DNA of 64,000 nucleotides from Coptis chinensis (GCA_015680905.1 CM027378.1:38227001-38291000), one strand, 5' to 3'; shown: positions 22,612 to 33,830, counted from the stretch's first letter. The notes: a model not told the origin generated them from the sequence alone. Translations and numbers: made by a program.

Positions 22612-23453
22612 TGAAACTTGGAATATTGTAGTGAGTATACTTCAAAAGAGTTAGATTAAGAGTTGAGGTTCATCCTAAATTATTTGGAGTTGAGTGAGGG
22701 AGATAAGAAGAAAAAAGGTAGTCTCTTGAATAGTAGAATAGTTCTAAGCTAATGAACTTGAAAACTTGATTGTTTGAATGAAGTTACTTGAAAAAATGAA
22801 AGGAAAATTGATTAAAACACATAAATGACTTGAAAACATGAAAGGAAGATTGATTAAAACATTAAAATGAAAGCAACAACAAGATTGAAGATTTAAAACA
22901 AGCACAAATAACAAGTTGATTGAAATAAATTAAAACAACAAGAAATTAAAAAACATGAATTAAAAACAAGACAAGAAAATAAACAAACCAATTGGTTTGG
23001 ATCCTAAGACATGGATGAGTTCTCTCTCCTTTGTTTTTTGATTATATACCCCTATTTTTTCCATTTACAGATTTGCCCTCATCCATTCTAAACTAGACAC
23101 CTCACCCCTTTCACTTTTGCTTTTGCTTTTTTGTGCCTTCTTGACCAAGATAGGTTTACAGATAAGTCTTCATAATTTGAAATAAGGACCCCCATCTTTG
23201 GTCTTCCGAATTGAGGACTTTGACCGATTGACTTGACTTTTTTAGCACTTTTCCATAGTAGCTACTGGTCTTCATAATAAGCGTGATTAATGCTCATTTT
23301 AGTGCTAAGATGCAGCTTTTATGATAAGTGGTCTGAAATACTCCTTAAGCTGAAAAACGTAGTAAAAACTATGAGTTGTCTTTTCGTTAAGCGTAAGAAG
23401 GATTGTAATGTAACAATATACGGGTAATAAAACGCACACTTGGGAGTTGATCA
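22612..23453 (-). repeat. 5' LTR of element B
   Basis: 842 bp; begins TGATCAACTCCCAAGTG on the minus strand and ends AAGTTTCA. It carries an extra copy of a segment (ACTTGAAAACATGAAAGGAA, near 22828-22850) not duplicated in the 3' LTR. Confidence 0.9.
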
Positions 23454-23680
23454 ATATTCCTTGTTAGCACTTTTACTCACAGTTTGAGTAGTGTACCTCT
23501 ATGGAGCAAATATACAATTTTATTTTTCTTTATTTTACTCTCTTTTTGTTAAAAATAACTTTTCCTTCTTGTTTTTATAAAAGTTCTTGGTTTTTCCAGT
23601 TTTTATAATAGAGGAGTCTCGACACAACACTAGTCATGTGTTTTTGTTTCAAAATAGGCAATGGATTATACACGGACCAA

Positions 23681-23705
23681 CCCCTATAAAATCGCAATCT
23701 AGGGG
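23681..23705 (+). promoter_or_regulatory. RNA hairpin in element A matching B's
   Basis: CCCCTA (23681-23686) pairs with TAGGGG (23700-23705) around a 13-nt loop containing CGCAAT. The flanking ATGGATT upstream and GCGGTTTGAG downstream are also shared with B. Confidence 0.5.
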
Positions 23706-24318
23706 CGGTTTGAGATCAGTTTTGCTTATTAAGGGTCGCTTATATCACCGTGTTATTCGCACGGGTCAGGACATTCCATGTATTGCGCAGTAAATCCCCC
23801 AACTCGTATAACTGAAGCTTTATCTATCTGGATTGGGTTCACTCAAACAGACATGAAAGTTGCCTAAGACAATCTGTTATGGTTGTTTTTATCACTGCTT
23901 TTGTAAGAATCCTTTGTATATATCTCTACATAGTTTTCAAAAATTTGAGGATATAAAAATTTAAAATCTTACGTCCCAGAGTAACCAAAATGATAATGGA
24001 TAAACGTATGATTTTATCTTCTTGATAAAACTTTCTATCTTGTTAGAAATATATTTTAAGAAAAACAGTTTTCCAAAAAAAAAAACTGGACGAGGCGTCG
24101 AATTCTAGAACTAAACAAATGGTTTTACCAAAAGTGAAACCATGATCTGTTTAATTCTATCATGCACCTCTCTATTATTGTCTTGAGAATCTAACGTTAA
24201 AAGACTCACTTTGTACAAATTTTTCAAAAAAACTTCCCTCTTTTCTAAAACTCTACAAAATTTCCAGTTGCCAAAAAAATTCAAAAACTTCTTTTCTCTC
24301 CCCTACAAACCTTTCAAA

Positions 24319-24504
24319 ATGTCTAACAACAGTTCTTCTCCACCGAGCAAGGCTCAATGGAGACGTGTACCCTCTGGTTATGAAGTTTTTGCTTCTTTTT
24401 CGATTGATATTAAACATGATATCTGGAAGAGAATTCACACCATCACATCTGGTGCAAGAAAAAGTTCCTACGCTCGCAGACGGCATGTAGTCAGGGAGAA
24501 CTAG
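24319..24504 (+). CDS. small ORF in element A, unknown function
   Basis: 61 codons starting MSNNSSSPPSKAQWRRVPSG after a pyrimidine-rich leader that looks like a plant 5' UTR (repeated CTTTTCTAAAACTC/CTTCTTTTCTCTCCCC). The protein is basic and Ser-rich at the N terminus. No family recognised. It may be the start of a longer, broken downstream ORF in the position where element C has its GC-rich ORF block. Confidence 0.3.
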   Translation: MSNNSSSPPSKAQWRRVPSGYEVFASFSIDIKHDIWKRIHTITSGARKSSYARRRHVVREN

Positions 24505-24918
24505 TGCTTGAGATGTCAAACACCAGACTGCCCTGGGCTTCAACCGATAAGCGAAGGCTCAGTATTTATAGTCTACATGTGTCTTACACCAAAGCACAGA
24601 GCCTAACTTCATAGAGTAATCAAACCATCTGGTTGGGATTGACTCAAGTCTTGGGGATCTGATTAAAAATGACCCATACTTTTACAGTTTTTCAAAAATA
24701 TAATCCAAAAAAATTAATGTGTCTTTAATTTCACATTTGTATATTCTTTCCACCATCTGTTCCCTTTGCTCTCGTAACACTCTTTTTTATTCATTCCACT
24801 ATTCGTGTGCTTTGTTTACAAGTTGGCAAACTCTATTCTTTTTAGAGCTCATTCGTGTATACAACTTATGTTATCTTCACGCTTCAAGGCATTCATCTAT
24901 CATCTTGTGTGCCATACA

Positions 24919-26245
24919 ACCATCCTTTCATCTTTTCACATCTATTGGGCGAAGACCTTTATCCTGCCAGTAGGTCTTCTTTATAAGGTGGCTAAGATAT
25001 GCAATCGCTTTCTTTGGGCTGGAGTTTCTATGCAAGCGAAGACCTTTATCCTGCCAGTGGGTCTTCTTTATAAGGTGGCTAAGATATGAAATCGCTTTCT
25101 TTGGGCTGGAGTTTCTATGCAAGCCAAAATGCATAAAGCAAGTCATGCAAAGTTGAGACTCCACAAAATGGAAGGGGGGTTAAGCATTATGGACCCGAGA
25201 GTCCAAAACAAAGCTGCTTATTGTGGGCTAGTATTCAAGGTGGTGAGTAAAGAGGAAACTTTATGGACAAAGTGGACTTGGGAATATCACATAAGGAGAC
25301 AACACTTCTTGACTATGAAGATACCGCAAGACTGTTCTTGGGTTTGGAGATGCATTCTCAAGCATCGAAAGACTGTCAGAAAATTCGTAAGATGTTTGAT
25401 AGCAAATGGAGAGGAACTAGTCTGTGGCATGATCCTTGGATTTCCTCAAAACTTCTGATTCATAACAATCAAGCTCGAAACATGTAGCATGACATACCTT
25501 ATGATGCCAAAGTCAGTGTATTGATCACTAATGATATATAGAATGAGTTGGTAACACAACTCCCAGATGGTGACCTGAATTTGATCATCTTGCAAACGAT
25601 CATAAATGCCAATATTGGGAAAGATTTGGTTGTGTGGACTCCTAGCCGTGGAAAGTTGACTACAAAGTCTGCATATATGCCTTTAAAGAAGATGAGAGAA
25701 AAAGTGGCTTGGTACAAACTGGTTTGGGGTAAGTAGACAGTACCAAAGCATTCTTTCATAACAAGGCAGCTGTTCACATGGCGTCTAGTTATGCAAGATC
25801 GGTTGGTTCATAGGAGGATTCTCGCACATTCAAGGTGTTAGTTGTTTCTGTGATGCCCATCTGGAAAATTCTAAACACCTTTTCTTCAACTGTGACTAAT
25901 CTCGAATGGTTTGGGCAGAAGTAAAATTGAGAATGGGGTTTCGTGCAACTGTATATGAATCCACTCTCGAATGGCATTTTATCATGTGGGTTAGTAGAAA
26001 TAACTCTGTGACTAGTGAGATAGTAAGAACTTTTGTCTGTGCTACAATCTATAAAATATGGAATGAACGAAATAGCAGGAGGTTTAAAAACAAAGTACAC
26101 TCTGCTGACTCTCTCTAGAGACATTGTTGAAAAGATGAGAACCTACCTTCAGAGAGTGATAAAGGAAACTGCTGATTCGCCCAGGGATGGACCTAAACCC
26201 TCAACTTTGCCGGGCAAAAAAAAAAAAAAAAAAAAAAAAAAAAGG
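24919..26245 (+). mobile_element. 5'-truncated LINE, copy 2
   Basis: Matches copy 1 from about 9424 to 10640. The RT thumb and C-terminal parts are recognisable (HAKLRLHKMEGGLSIMDPRV, WTKWTWEYHIRR, KSAYMPLKKMREKVAWYKL), but several stops interrupt them. An 87-bp tandem duplication (24949-25035 and 25036-25122) is specific to this copy. It ends in a run of about 28 A at 26216-26243. Confidence 0.85.
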
Positions 26246-26897
26246 TAGTGTTGGTAATTAGCTACATAGGCACAACTGCCCAACAACCCAATTCCACACT
26301 TTTACTCTAAGAGTAATTCCTTTGGTAAAGAATATATATCCATTGGGTTTTCAAGAAGAAATTTACGGTGGGTTTGGGTTGCAATGAGCATGTTTCTGCT
26401 TTGTTTTGTTATGTATGAGTTATTCAATTTTGATTGACATTTTGTTTCGTATACTAAAACGTGATCTTCATAGGTTATTAGCATGGTGATCAAGTGCCTA
26501 GCTAGAGTGCATCAGAACTTGAGTATGTTTTAGGATTTTATTTATAATATACTTGGATGCGTCTCTTTTCAGACTTCCCCAAACTTACTCAATTATATTT
26601 CTCGATCACCTCTATTTTTTCTCGGACTTTTTGGAATTATATGTTTTTTGAGGTACTTCTTGTTAATTTATTCATTTGTATGGAACCCAAAAGTCATTTT
26701 TCCATTATTCAAATATTCAATGTTTGTTTTGTATATGAGAATTTGAGAAGGATTTGTTTTGAGCAGTTGATGTATTTATGTGGATTGTACAAAAAATTTG
26801 TATGTTTCTATTGAACCTTCTATTTTTGGTGTTCTCAAAATTTTACAAAATGGAATTATTCGTTACTTGCTTTTATCTATGATTTATTTTAACGTAA
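26246..26897. repeat. duplicated spacer, copy 2
   Basis: Same sequence as 10641-11281 with small differences. No gene in it. Confidence 0.8.
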
Positions 26898-27800
26898 TGA
26901 TCAGTCCCCCAAATGTGTGTTTTATTACATTTACAATACTTCAATTATGCCCTTCTTATGTTTAATGAACAGACAACTTATAGCTTTTGCTACCGTTTGC
27001 AGGATACAGGCCACTTAAGACGTATATTCCTAATACGTGCATTTTAGCGCAAAAAAGCTTGCTATTGACGCTGCTTGGGAAGATTCTAGCTTAGGAGCAA
27101 AAGTGCCAGAAAGTCAAAGTCAATTGTCAAAGTCAACTCTCAAAGACTCAAGGACTTAAAGTTGAAAGCTAAGGATTCAGGGACTTAAAGCCAAAATCAA
27201 GAATTCCATTGTATGGGCTTTGGTCAAAAGCCCACAAGGTTGTTTCTAGAAGGAAGGGTAAAGATGTAATTGGTGTTATATATAAACCAAAGTTGTAGAG
27301 AAAGATCATTACACTAGAGCTAATCTTTGGTCATTAGGAGTAGATTAAATGTTTTAATTTAATAGTATAATTTTATTTACTTGTTTTCCATTTTTATGTT
27401 CTTCAAGCTTTAAGTGATTTAATACAAGTTTTCAATATTAACTTTGATCTAGTTTCATTCTTCTTTTCAATACAAGTTTTCTCTACTTATCTTATCTTTG
27501 ATTCAATCTCAAACACTAGTATACTCATTTGACAAGTTCAAATGAGCATAACTTTGTGAACAAGATAACCACCAAAACTAATTTCATTCCATGTTTTGAT
27601 TCAACAAGAAGTTAAAAGCAAGTTTTAATCCCTATACAAATCAACTAAGAGTTTCACATTAAGAAGTAATTCCAAATAGCCATTAGAAAGTAGGAGAGAA
27701 GAGTTACAAGTCTAGTTTTTCCATCCATCAAAACCATCCTCCAAACAAAGGATTCAAGATGAACAACACAACCCTCAACACCACTATTCTACCACCATCA
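26898..27800 (+). repeat. 5' LTR of a second A-family element (truncated)
   Basis: 903 bp, starts TGATCAGTCCCCCAAATGTG, ends CA, followed by a better-preserved PBS TGGCGCCGCCATC at 27803-27815 and about 110 bp of the A leader. The similarity to copy 1 ends near 27922. It is followed by unrelated LINE sequence, so no body or 3' LTR remains. Confidence 0.85.
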
Positions 27801-27924
27801 AATGGCGCCGCCATCATGGATTCAAATGGGAAGAGGAAGATGGAGGAAAACAACACTCATTGAACCTTTCTTCTCAATCTTAATTTCAATTTCTTTTAGT
27901 TTTTATTATTGATTTCGTTACTGA

Positions 27925-28430
27925 TGTTCTGAAGGACCATGAAGGAGCACCATTACTCATTTATATGGGCCACTCTAATCTCATATCTGTTATAGGTTAG
28001 GAGCTCAAAGGAATAGAAGTTGATTTATTAGTAGCAGACACTACATGAATTATAAATATATCATGGTGGAGTCTGACTCCAAAATGGCAGTTCAAATAAT
28101 CAACAAGGTGGAGATAAGCCCTTGGTATTGTTTGGATTTGGTAGCATTGATCAGAATGTGCATGAGAAACTTTGAGTCTGTTGTAGTTTCCCATGTGTAT
28201 AGGGAGAGGAATAGAGTAGCTGACTAGCTAGCTAAGTCAAGTACTGTAATGGATTACTTAAATCCTTATGAGAGTCTAGGCATTTTTTTATAGCATTCCT
28301 CCTTTTGTGTATGAGCTAAATGTAATAGTGGATGATGATATTAGGGGTATGATGTACCAAAGAGTTTGAGTTGCACTTTTAATACAGGTTGGGGTCTGCC
28401 TAACCCCTAACTGTTTAAAAAAAATATATA
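27925..28430 (+). mobile_element. LINE 3' end with RNase H-like domain, decayed
   Basis: The frame at about 28045-28290 reads MVESDSKMAVQIINKVE, then WYCLDLVALIRMC, then VVVSHVYRERNRVAD followed by a stop and LAKSS. This is the RNase H-like (RVT_3) C-terminal domain of plant LINEs (ESDS and the HVYRERNRVADxLA signature). The 3' end, TTTAAAAAAAATATATATA, is A-rich. The 5' part is missing. I cannot tell whether it is from the same LINE family as the copies above. Confidence 0.8.
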
Positions 28431-28740
28431 TAACTGGAATCCTTCCCTTATTATAATGGGAATTCATTCCCTATTGAAAAAAAAAAAAACTCTAGCACTT
28501 CTAATTAAAACGGGATCCCTCCCCCAATTAAAAAATGGGTTTCTAAAACTTAATTAAAACAATTTGTTGAGAAATTAAAACGGGTTTTTAAGACTTGATT
28601 AAAACAATTTGTTAGGAAAAACAGGTTAGCAACGAAAATGTATAGGAATCACGATTTGTTAGAAAATTTCTTTATGTATAGTTATGATTGTTAAGCAAGT
28701 TTTTAAAAGAGCCGGTGCGTAAGCACAATTAATATTAAAG
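28430..28740 (+). mobile_element. Helitron-like repeat, copy 1 (decayed 3' end)
   Basis: Contains the same block as copy 2 (ATTAAAACGGG-type repeats, CACGATTTGTTAGAAAATTT, GTTATGATTGTT). Its terminal hairpin is imperfect (GTGCGTAAGCAC, 28716-28727) and no CTAG end follows. Confidence 0.65.
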
Positions 28741-29234
28741 CTCCCACAAGGGGTATTTTTCTAGCTCTCTTAAAATTCCACATCATCAACTCCTATTAAA
28801 ACGGGAATTCTTCTCCAATTGAAAAGAGAAATTCTAGCACTTCTAATTAAAACGGGAATCCTTCTTCTATTATAATGTGAATTCATCTCCTATTGAAAAA
28901 GAAAAATCTAGCACTTCTAATTAAAACAGGAATCCCTTTACTATTAAAAACGGGAATCACACTTCTAAATTAAAATGGGATATCTTCTCCAATTAAAAAA
29001 CGAGTTTTTAAAACTTAATTAAAACAATTTGTTGAGAAATTAATATGGATTTTTAAGACTTGATTAAAACAATTTATTATGAAATTAAAACGGATTAGCG
29101 ACGAAAACGGAAATCACGATTTGTTAGAAAATTTATTTATGTATAGTTATGATTGTTGAGCAAGTTTTTAAAAGAGTCGGTGCGTACGCACAGGTCTATT
29201 TTCTAGTGTGTGTATGCACGGGTCTATTTTCTAG
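28741..29234 (+). mobile_element. Helitron-like repeat, copy 2, with two tandem 3' ends
   Basis: Ends with a perfect palindromic hairpin GTGCGTACGCAC (29180-29191), then AGGTCTATTTTCTAG (CTAG at 29203-29206) before a T. A second terminus follows at once: TGCACGGGTCTATTTTCTAG (CTAG at 29231-29234), again before T. Internally it has several ATTAAAACGGGAAT repeats. No Rep/helicase is coded. Confidence 0.75.
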
Positions 29235-29429
29235 TGTGTGTATATATATATACAATCACTTTTCGAGCTCATTGAGGGTGTCCATGTAAGTAGGGGTATT
29301 ACAAAAACTTTGGAGAAAAAATTAAGCTACAAGAAAAAGGAGAAAAACTACTCGACTCAAAATGGAAAGGCTTAAATCATAATTTTTTTTAAAAAAAAAA
29401 GAAAAGAAAAGAAAAGGTGACGGTGTTAC

Positions 29430-32240
29430 CCCTATTCCACTTGTTGCATCTTCTCTTGATGAGACATTACTTGACAGCACATTTCGTATACCTTTTCGAA
29501 CCGTGAAAAGTATACCACGTGCATGTCGTTTGGCCTTTTCTGGTGCATTGAAATCCGCCCTCTTGGATATCATGCTTGATCCTAGTTTAGTTATACCTTG
29601 GGTTCATCTCCTTCTTTTGCCGCGATGCACTCTGCAAGTTTTTCAACCACAGAATCGATAGGAACATTGTTCTGGTACTAGGAAAAACCTTCAGCAGAAA
29701 CAAATTCTCCATGCTTTGACAACATGGAATGAGCCTAGTGGGATGTTTCATCTCTTAGAGTCTGCAGTAGAGCCTCCTTCAATCCAGTCAACCAGGAAAT
29801 CCGTCCCTACTCAAAATGTGCGTCGATGCTAACAGAAAGTTGCTGATGGACATTTGCTGTAGTGGTAAAAGTGTTGTCATCATCAGGGGTTGCCTCCAAT
29901 ATTGCAGATACCATATGTGCATTAGAGGAGAAGCACCCAATTCGACAACCACCTGTAAGACCAACTGTTCCTTTTGTTGACCCCCCTTTAGTGTTAGAGA
30001 GAGACACCCTATTGTCATGTATTAGGTCGTTCCGATCCCGAAAGGTACTTCTTGTGGCCGTGAAAGTCTCCGAGCTCAGCACTTGCTGGATGCCATGAGT
30101 GGTGTTGAGCAACTATATCGTCTGCTAGATGCATTGACCCCTATGGTGAATCTTTGGTTACAGGGACGATGTCTACAGCCGTTAGTGGAATTCATAGCAA
30201 GTGCTACGCTTACTCCACTTCTTAAGCCGGGCGGTGGGCATGGTTTGGCACTGTCTGGTCTCCAAGATTGCAATGAAAGGAGTTTCCAAAGATGTGGTAG
30301 GATACTTACAGGATTTTCAGTATGGGGTTGGTGTTTCTGGTGGAGCATAAACGATTTTCCACGTTGTCAACCGTATAATGTATGCTAACAGTGACAATAC
30401 CTCTCTTTCGATGCTGCTTGTAGATTTTCAGAATGCTTTTAACATAGTTGATCGGACTACCATGTTGAGAGACGTTCGTATCCGTTACCCAACTACTGCC
30501 CCTTGGGTCGAGTACTTGTATTATCAACCTGCGAGATTATATTTGGGGGATAGCTACATATGGTCTGCTACTGTGGTCCAGCAAGGCGACCCTTTGGGTC
30601 CCCTTCTCTTTACACTAGTGTTGCATCCCCTAGTTCTACGAATCCAGTCCAGTTGTCAGTTGTTGCTACAGGTTTGGTACCTAGATGATGGGACTCTGAT
30701 CAGAGATACAGAACAGGTGGCAACAACATTAGGTATGATTCAGGAAGAAGGACCTTCTTACGGGCTGGTTCTTAATGTGGCTAAAACTGAGATATTTTGG
30801 CCATCACTAGATCCACGTCGCTCCACTCCTAGTCTCTTTCCTTCAAATTTGTCCTATCCTCAGTAGGGGGTCAAGTTTCTTGGAGGTGCAGTCAGCACTG
30901 ATTCACCCTTTGTCATGGGCCTTGCTCGCAAGCATGTTGAAAAGGCTATGACTTTGATGAACCGTTTAGCTATTTTGGAAGATCCACAGTGTGAGTTAGC
31001 GCTCTTACAAGCTTATGTTGGGCTCTCTAGTCTTTGCGATTCATACTTATCCACCAACCCTTTTCAGAGAGGCAGCTAAGACCTTTAATCGGCATCTCCG
31101 CAGTGTTCTCCAGGGTATTGTGGTTTCTGATGGTCCTGTCTTTAGTGATTTGTAGTGGCGTGCGTTTACTTTTGTTGTGCCACTGGTGGGTTAGGTATTT
31201 ATTGTGCCACTGATGTCTCTACTTCTGCTTTTGTTGCCTCCTGTTGTCAAACTTCTAAGCTTCTTGATGTTGCTAGCAGTGCCTTTGGATGAGATTCTTG
31301 ATGTTGCTAGTAGTGTATTGAGTCTCTGTCTAACTGATTTTGACCTCAACTCTCTAGCTGTGAATGCTACCGTCCCCTCAAAACCATAAAAAGTTTTGGT
31401 GGAAGCGTTCTACGGTAAGATTGGTGCTGGTCTTGAGAGGGAGTTTGAGTTATCTGCTCGTCAAAAAATAGTCATTGGATGCTTGCAGTCAAAACAAGTA
31501 CGCAAAGGATTTTCTACTTGCTATTCCGATGGAGGGACTTGGGCAGGATATGTCGTCAGTGGAGTATCGTTCCATTTTCCAGTACCATCTCATGATTCCT
31601 TTGTACTTTGACGGTGGTCTATGCCCTGTTTGCAAAAAAAGTAGACTGGATGCTTTCGGGGACCATGCAACACATTGTAGACATTTTCCAGGTTTCAAAT
31701 ACCGACATGATCATATCAAAGACATTTTATGTGACGCATTTTGGAGGGCTGGGGTACAAGTGAAGAAGTAGGATCTTGCCAATTTTCTCACTGATCTGAA
31801 TGAAGGGAGATCGACGCTTCAACCTGCGGATGTATTAATCTACAGTTGGTCAGAGGGGAAGCATGCGTGTGTTGATGTACTGGAGCATCTCTGTTAGTAG
31901 GGTTTAGGAATGGAGTCTTTGAGTTAGGAGAAACAGCTAATAGAGCAATGGCAGGGAAGATTGAGAAACACGAGAATGCTTGTAGGGCTAACCAACATTG
32001 TTTCATTCCGTTCAGTTTCGACACTTTTAGTTTTTCGGCACAACCGTCTGTTGAGCTCCTTAAGAGGTTGCAAAAAGTTATGAACAATAACGTTATGACA
32101 GCTGGTTCTAACGAGTTTGCATTTAGGATGATAGGATTTGTCATTTAGAAAGGACTTACGGCACAACTTGTTGCACGCTTGTTTTCATTATTTGTAAAAC
32201 TCGTTATCGTTATTAATAAAAAAATTCACCTAAAAAAAAC
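29430..32240 (+). pseudogene. plant retroelement: RT plus zinc motif plus restriction-like endonuclease, decayed
   Basis: Frames in order: about 29490-29660 IPRACRLAFSGALKSALLDI and HLLLLPRCTLQVFQP; about 29855-29960 KVLSSSGVASNIADTICALE; about 30035-30260 (STCWMP, then LWLQGRCLQPLVEFIASATL and LLKPGGG); 30378-30866 the RT core with LLVDFQNAFNIVDR, VQQGDPLGPLLF and the catalytic WYLDDGT; about 31500-31770 CPVCKKSRLDAFGDHATHC, a Cys/His motif, then FKYRHDHIKDILCDAFWRAG; about 31800-31890 STLQPADVLIYSW ... ACVDV, which fits a PD-(D/E)xK nuclease. The nuclease after RT is the R2-type arrangement. At least five frameshifts or stops make this copy dead. Confidence 0.75.
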
Positions 32241-33060
32241 CCACACTTAATTGATTCCCCACCTCTACTTATTTATTGTTGATCAACACAAGGTGTTTCT
32301 ATTCGAGTTCAAATTCGTTTTAAGAGCAAAATGATGAAAGCCCAATGATTTTTATGAAGGTCAAGAGTCTGGACGATCAGCTACCTGCAAAGTGCTCATC
32401 CGCGGTTCGTATTGTTTCTTAACCAATTCCTTTTGATGTATATTTTATAGGAAAAAATTGAGAAGAAAAAAAAAAACCACAGTTCTTGAAGGGGGAATTA
32501 GAAGAAGGGGCAAACTTTCTGAAGATTGTGACGATATTATGAGGGGGATTGATGAAAGTTTGAGACAAAACGATAAAGTTGTAGAGTAAATTGATTCATT
32601 CAATCTTTGGTACCCGGATGAAACGGAATTTATGATATACAATTACACTGATATGGGTTGAAATATTGTATTTATTATTATTATTATTGTTGTTGTTGTT
32701 ATTATTATTTTATGTTTTTTTAGTGAGCCCAATCACAGTCAAATGTATTTAGCCATTAAGACAGTCCAATTCTATAGAAATGGTTTCTACTGATTCTCTT
32801 CTTCTTTTTTGTTATGTGCACATATTGGTGAGTTTGAATATATTAATTAAATTACTGACCAAAGAAAATGCAGTAGTTATTTTGATGACAATCCCTTTAC
32901 AGTTTATGAGATAAATTGCTATGGTGTTAGCCTTATCGTACCCCTCCACCTGCCATTAGTTTTGTATATAGTATTGGCTACATCAAGTTAGATTGTTTTA
33001 TGTATAGTTAGTAACACACTCAAACAATACAATTTACACAAAAAAAATTTAACAGCGGAT
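32241..33060. other. low-copy stretch with ATT/GTT microsatellite
   Basis: A TATTATTATTATTATTGTTG microsatellite lies at about 32670-32715. No gene recognised. Confidence 0.5.
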
Positions 33061-33764
33061 GTTTTTTCGGGCAGCTTTCTTCTCCTTAAGACTGGGAGTC
33101 TGTTACACTTGGAGAGAAGCCAGTGGAACTGTATATGGGAGCCACGGTCATAGCTTTGCTTTGTCGTGAATACAATTGATCGAGGTGTGTCTACCCATTT
33201 TCTTTTACTGCCTTTAAGACGCGGTTATGAAACTATGTCCTCTTAATTATTCTATTGAATTTTGAATTTAGATTGATTTTGGTGTTCACTCACTTTAAAC
33301 TTTTTTTTCTTTGTTCACATTGGATTAAAGTTCTGTAGTCCGTAATAAAAACCAACAATTGGCAGTTTCCATTGCATCCTACGTGAGACTGGCATTATTA
33401 AAGTTCAACCTTTTTTTGACAGTAATACTATGTTTATCCTTCTCTATTAAATATGAATGGGTCATAAGATTAAAAGCACTGTGGCCTTCAGGGTTGATGT
33501 AAAACACTATTTAGTTGCAATTTGATGAAAATAGGATCTTCCGTTAAATCCTGCAACTCTTAGATATGCACCTAAACTTTAGAAGAGATTTAATAGGAAG
33601 TCTAGAAAATATGTTGCAATTTTATCCCAAGGAGGAAACTCAATTTGAACCTTGAACAGAATCATTGTCAAGTTTTGTGTCTATCCTTTGATCATGTATA
33701 ATTCGTTTTCTCCGTTCGTTGTCGTCTAGAATGGGTACTAAACCTAGGAACATGCTCTGTTTGA

Positions 33765-33830
33765 CTATTTCTTATACATATAAGTTTACCATGAGGTATT
33801 TCTTATATATATAAGTTTACCATGAGGTCT
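33765..33830. repeat. tandem duplication of about 33 bp
   Basis: Two adjacent copies of TTTCTTATACATATAAGTTT plus ACCATGAGGT. Nearby phrases (CTAGGA, GGGTACT) also recur. Confidence 0.7.

Larger units (their letters stand above)
15647..23453 (-). mobile_element. complete LTR element B, RT-less, nested in element A
   Basis: A 7.8-kb minus-strand element. Its LTRs (15647-16460 and 22612-23453) are near-identical apart from a 36-bp internal duplication in the 5' LTR and scattered changes. They are flanked by the 5-bp target duplication ATATT (15642-15646 and 23454-23458). PBS and PPT are both recognisable. I find no RT, RNase H or integrase on either strand of the 6.1-kb interior. It encodes a zinc-knuckle ORF and an open 336-codon ORF, then has about 3 kb of non-coding 3' sequence. 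The target is element A, a member of the same family. This is the layout of a non-autonomous, TR-GAG-like element. Confidence 0.9.
23459..24900 (+). mobile_element. continuation of element A after the B insertion
   Basis: Sequence resumes at the base after B's target duplication and aligns with the equivalent stretch of B itself (complement of about 19280-18400): TATGGAGCAAATATACAATTTT, then the hairpin, then GATTGGGTTCA, then ACATAGTTTTCAAAA and CCCAGAGTAACCAA. From about 24200 a pyrimidine-rich leader precedes a small ORF. The far end, including the 3' LTR, is lost at the duplicated LINE block. Confidence 0.8.
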
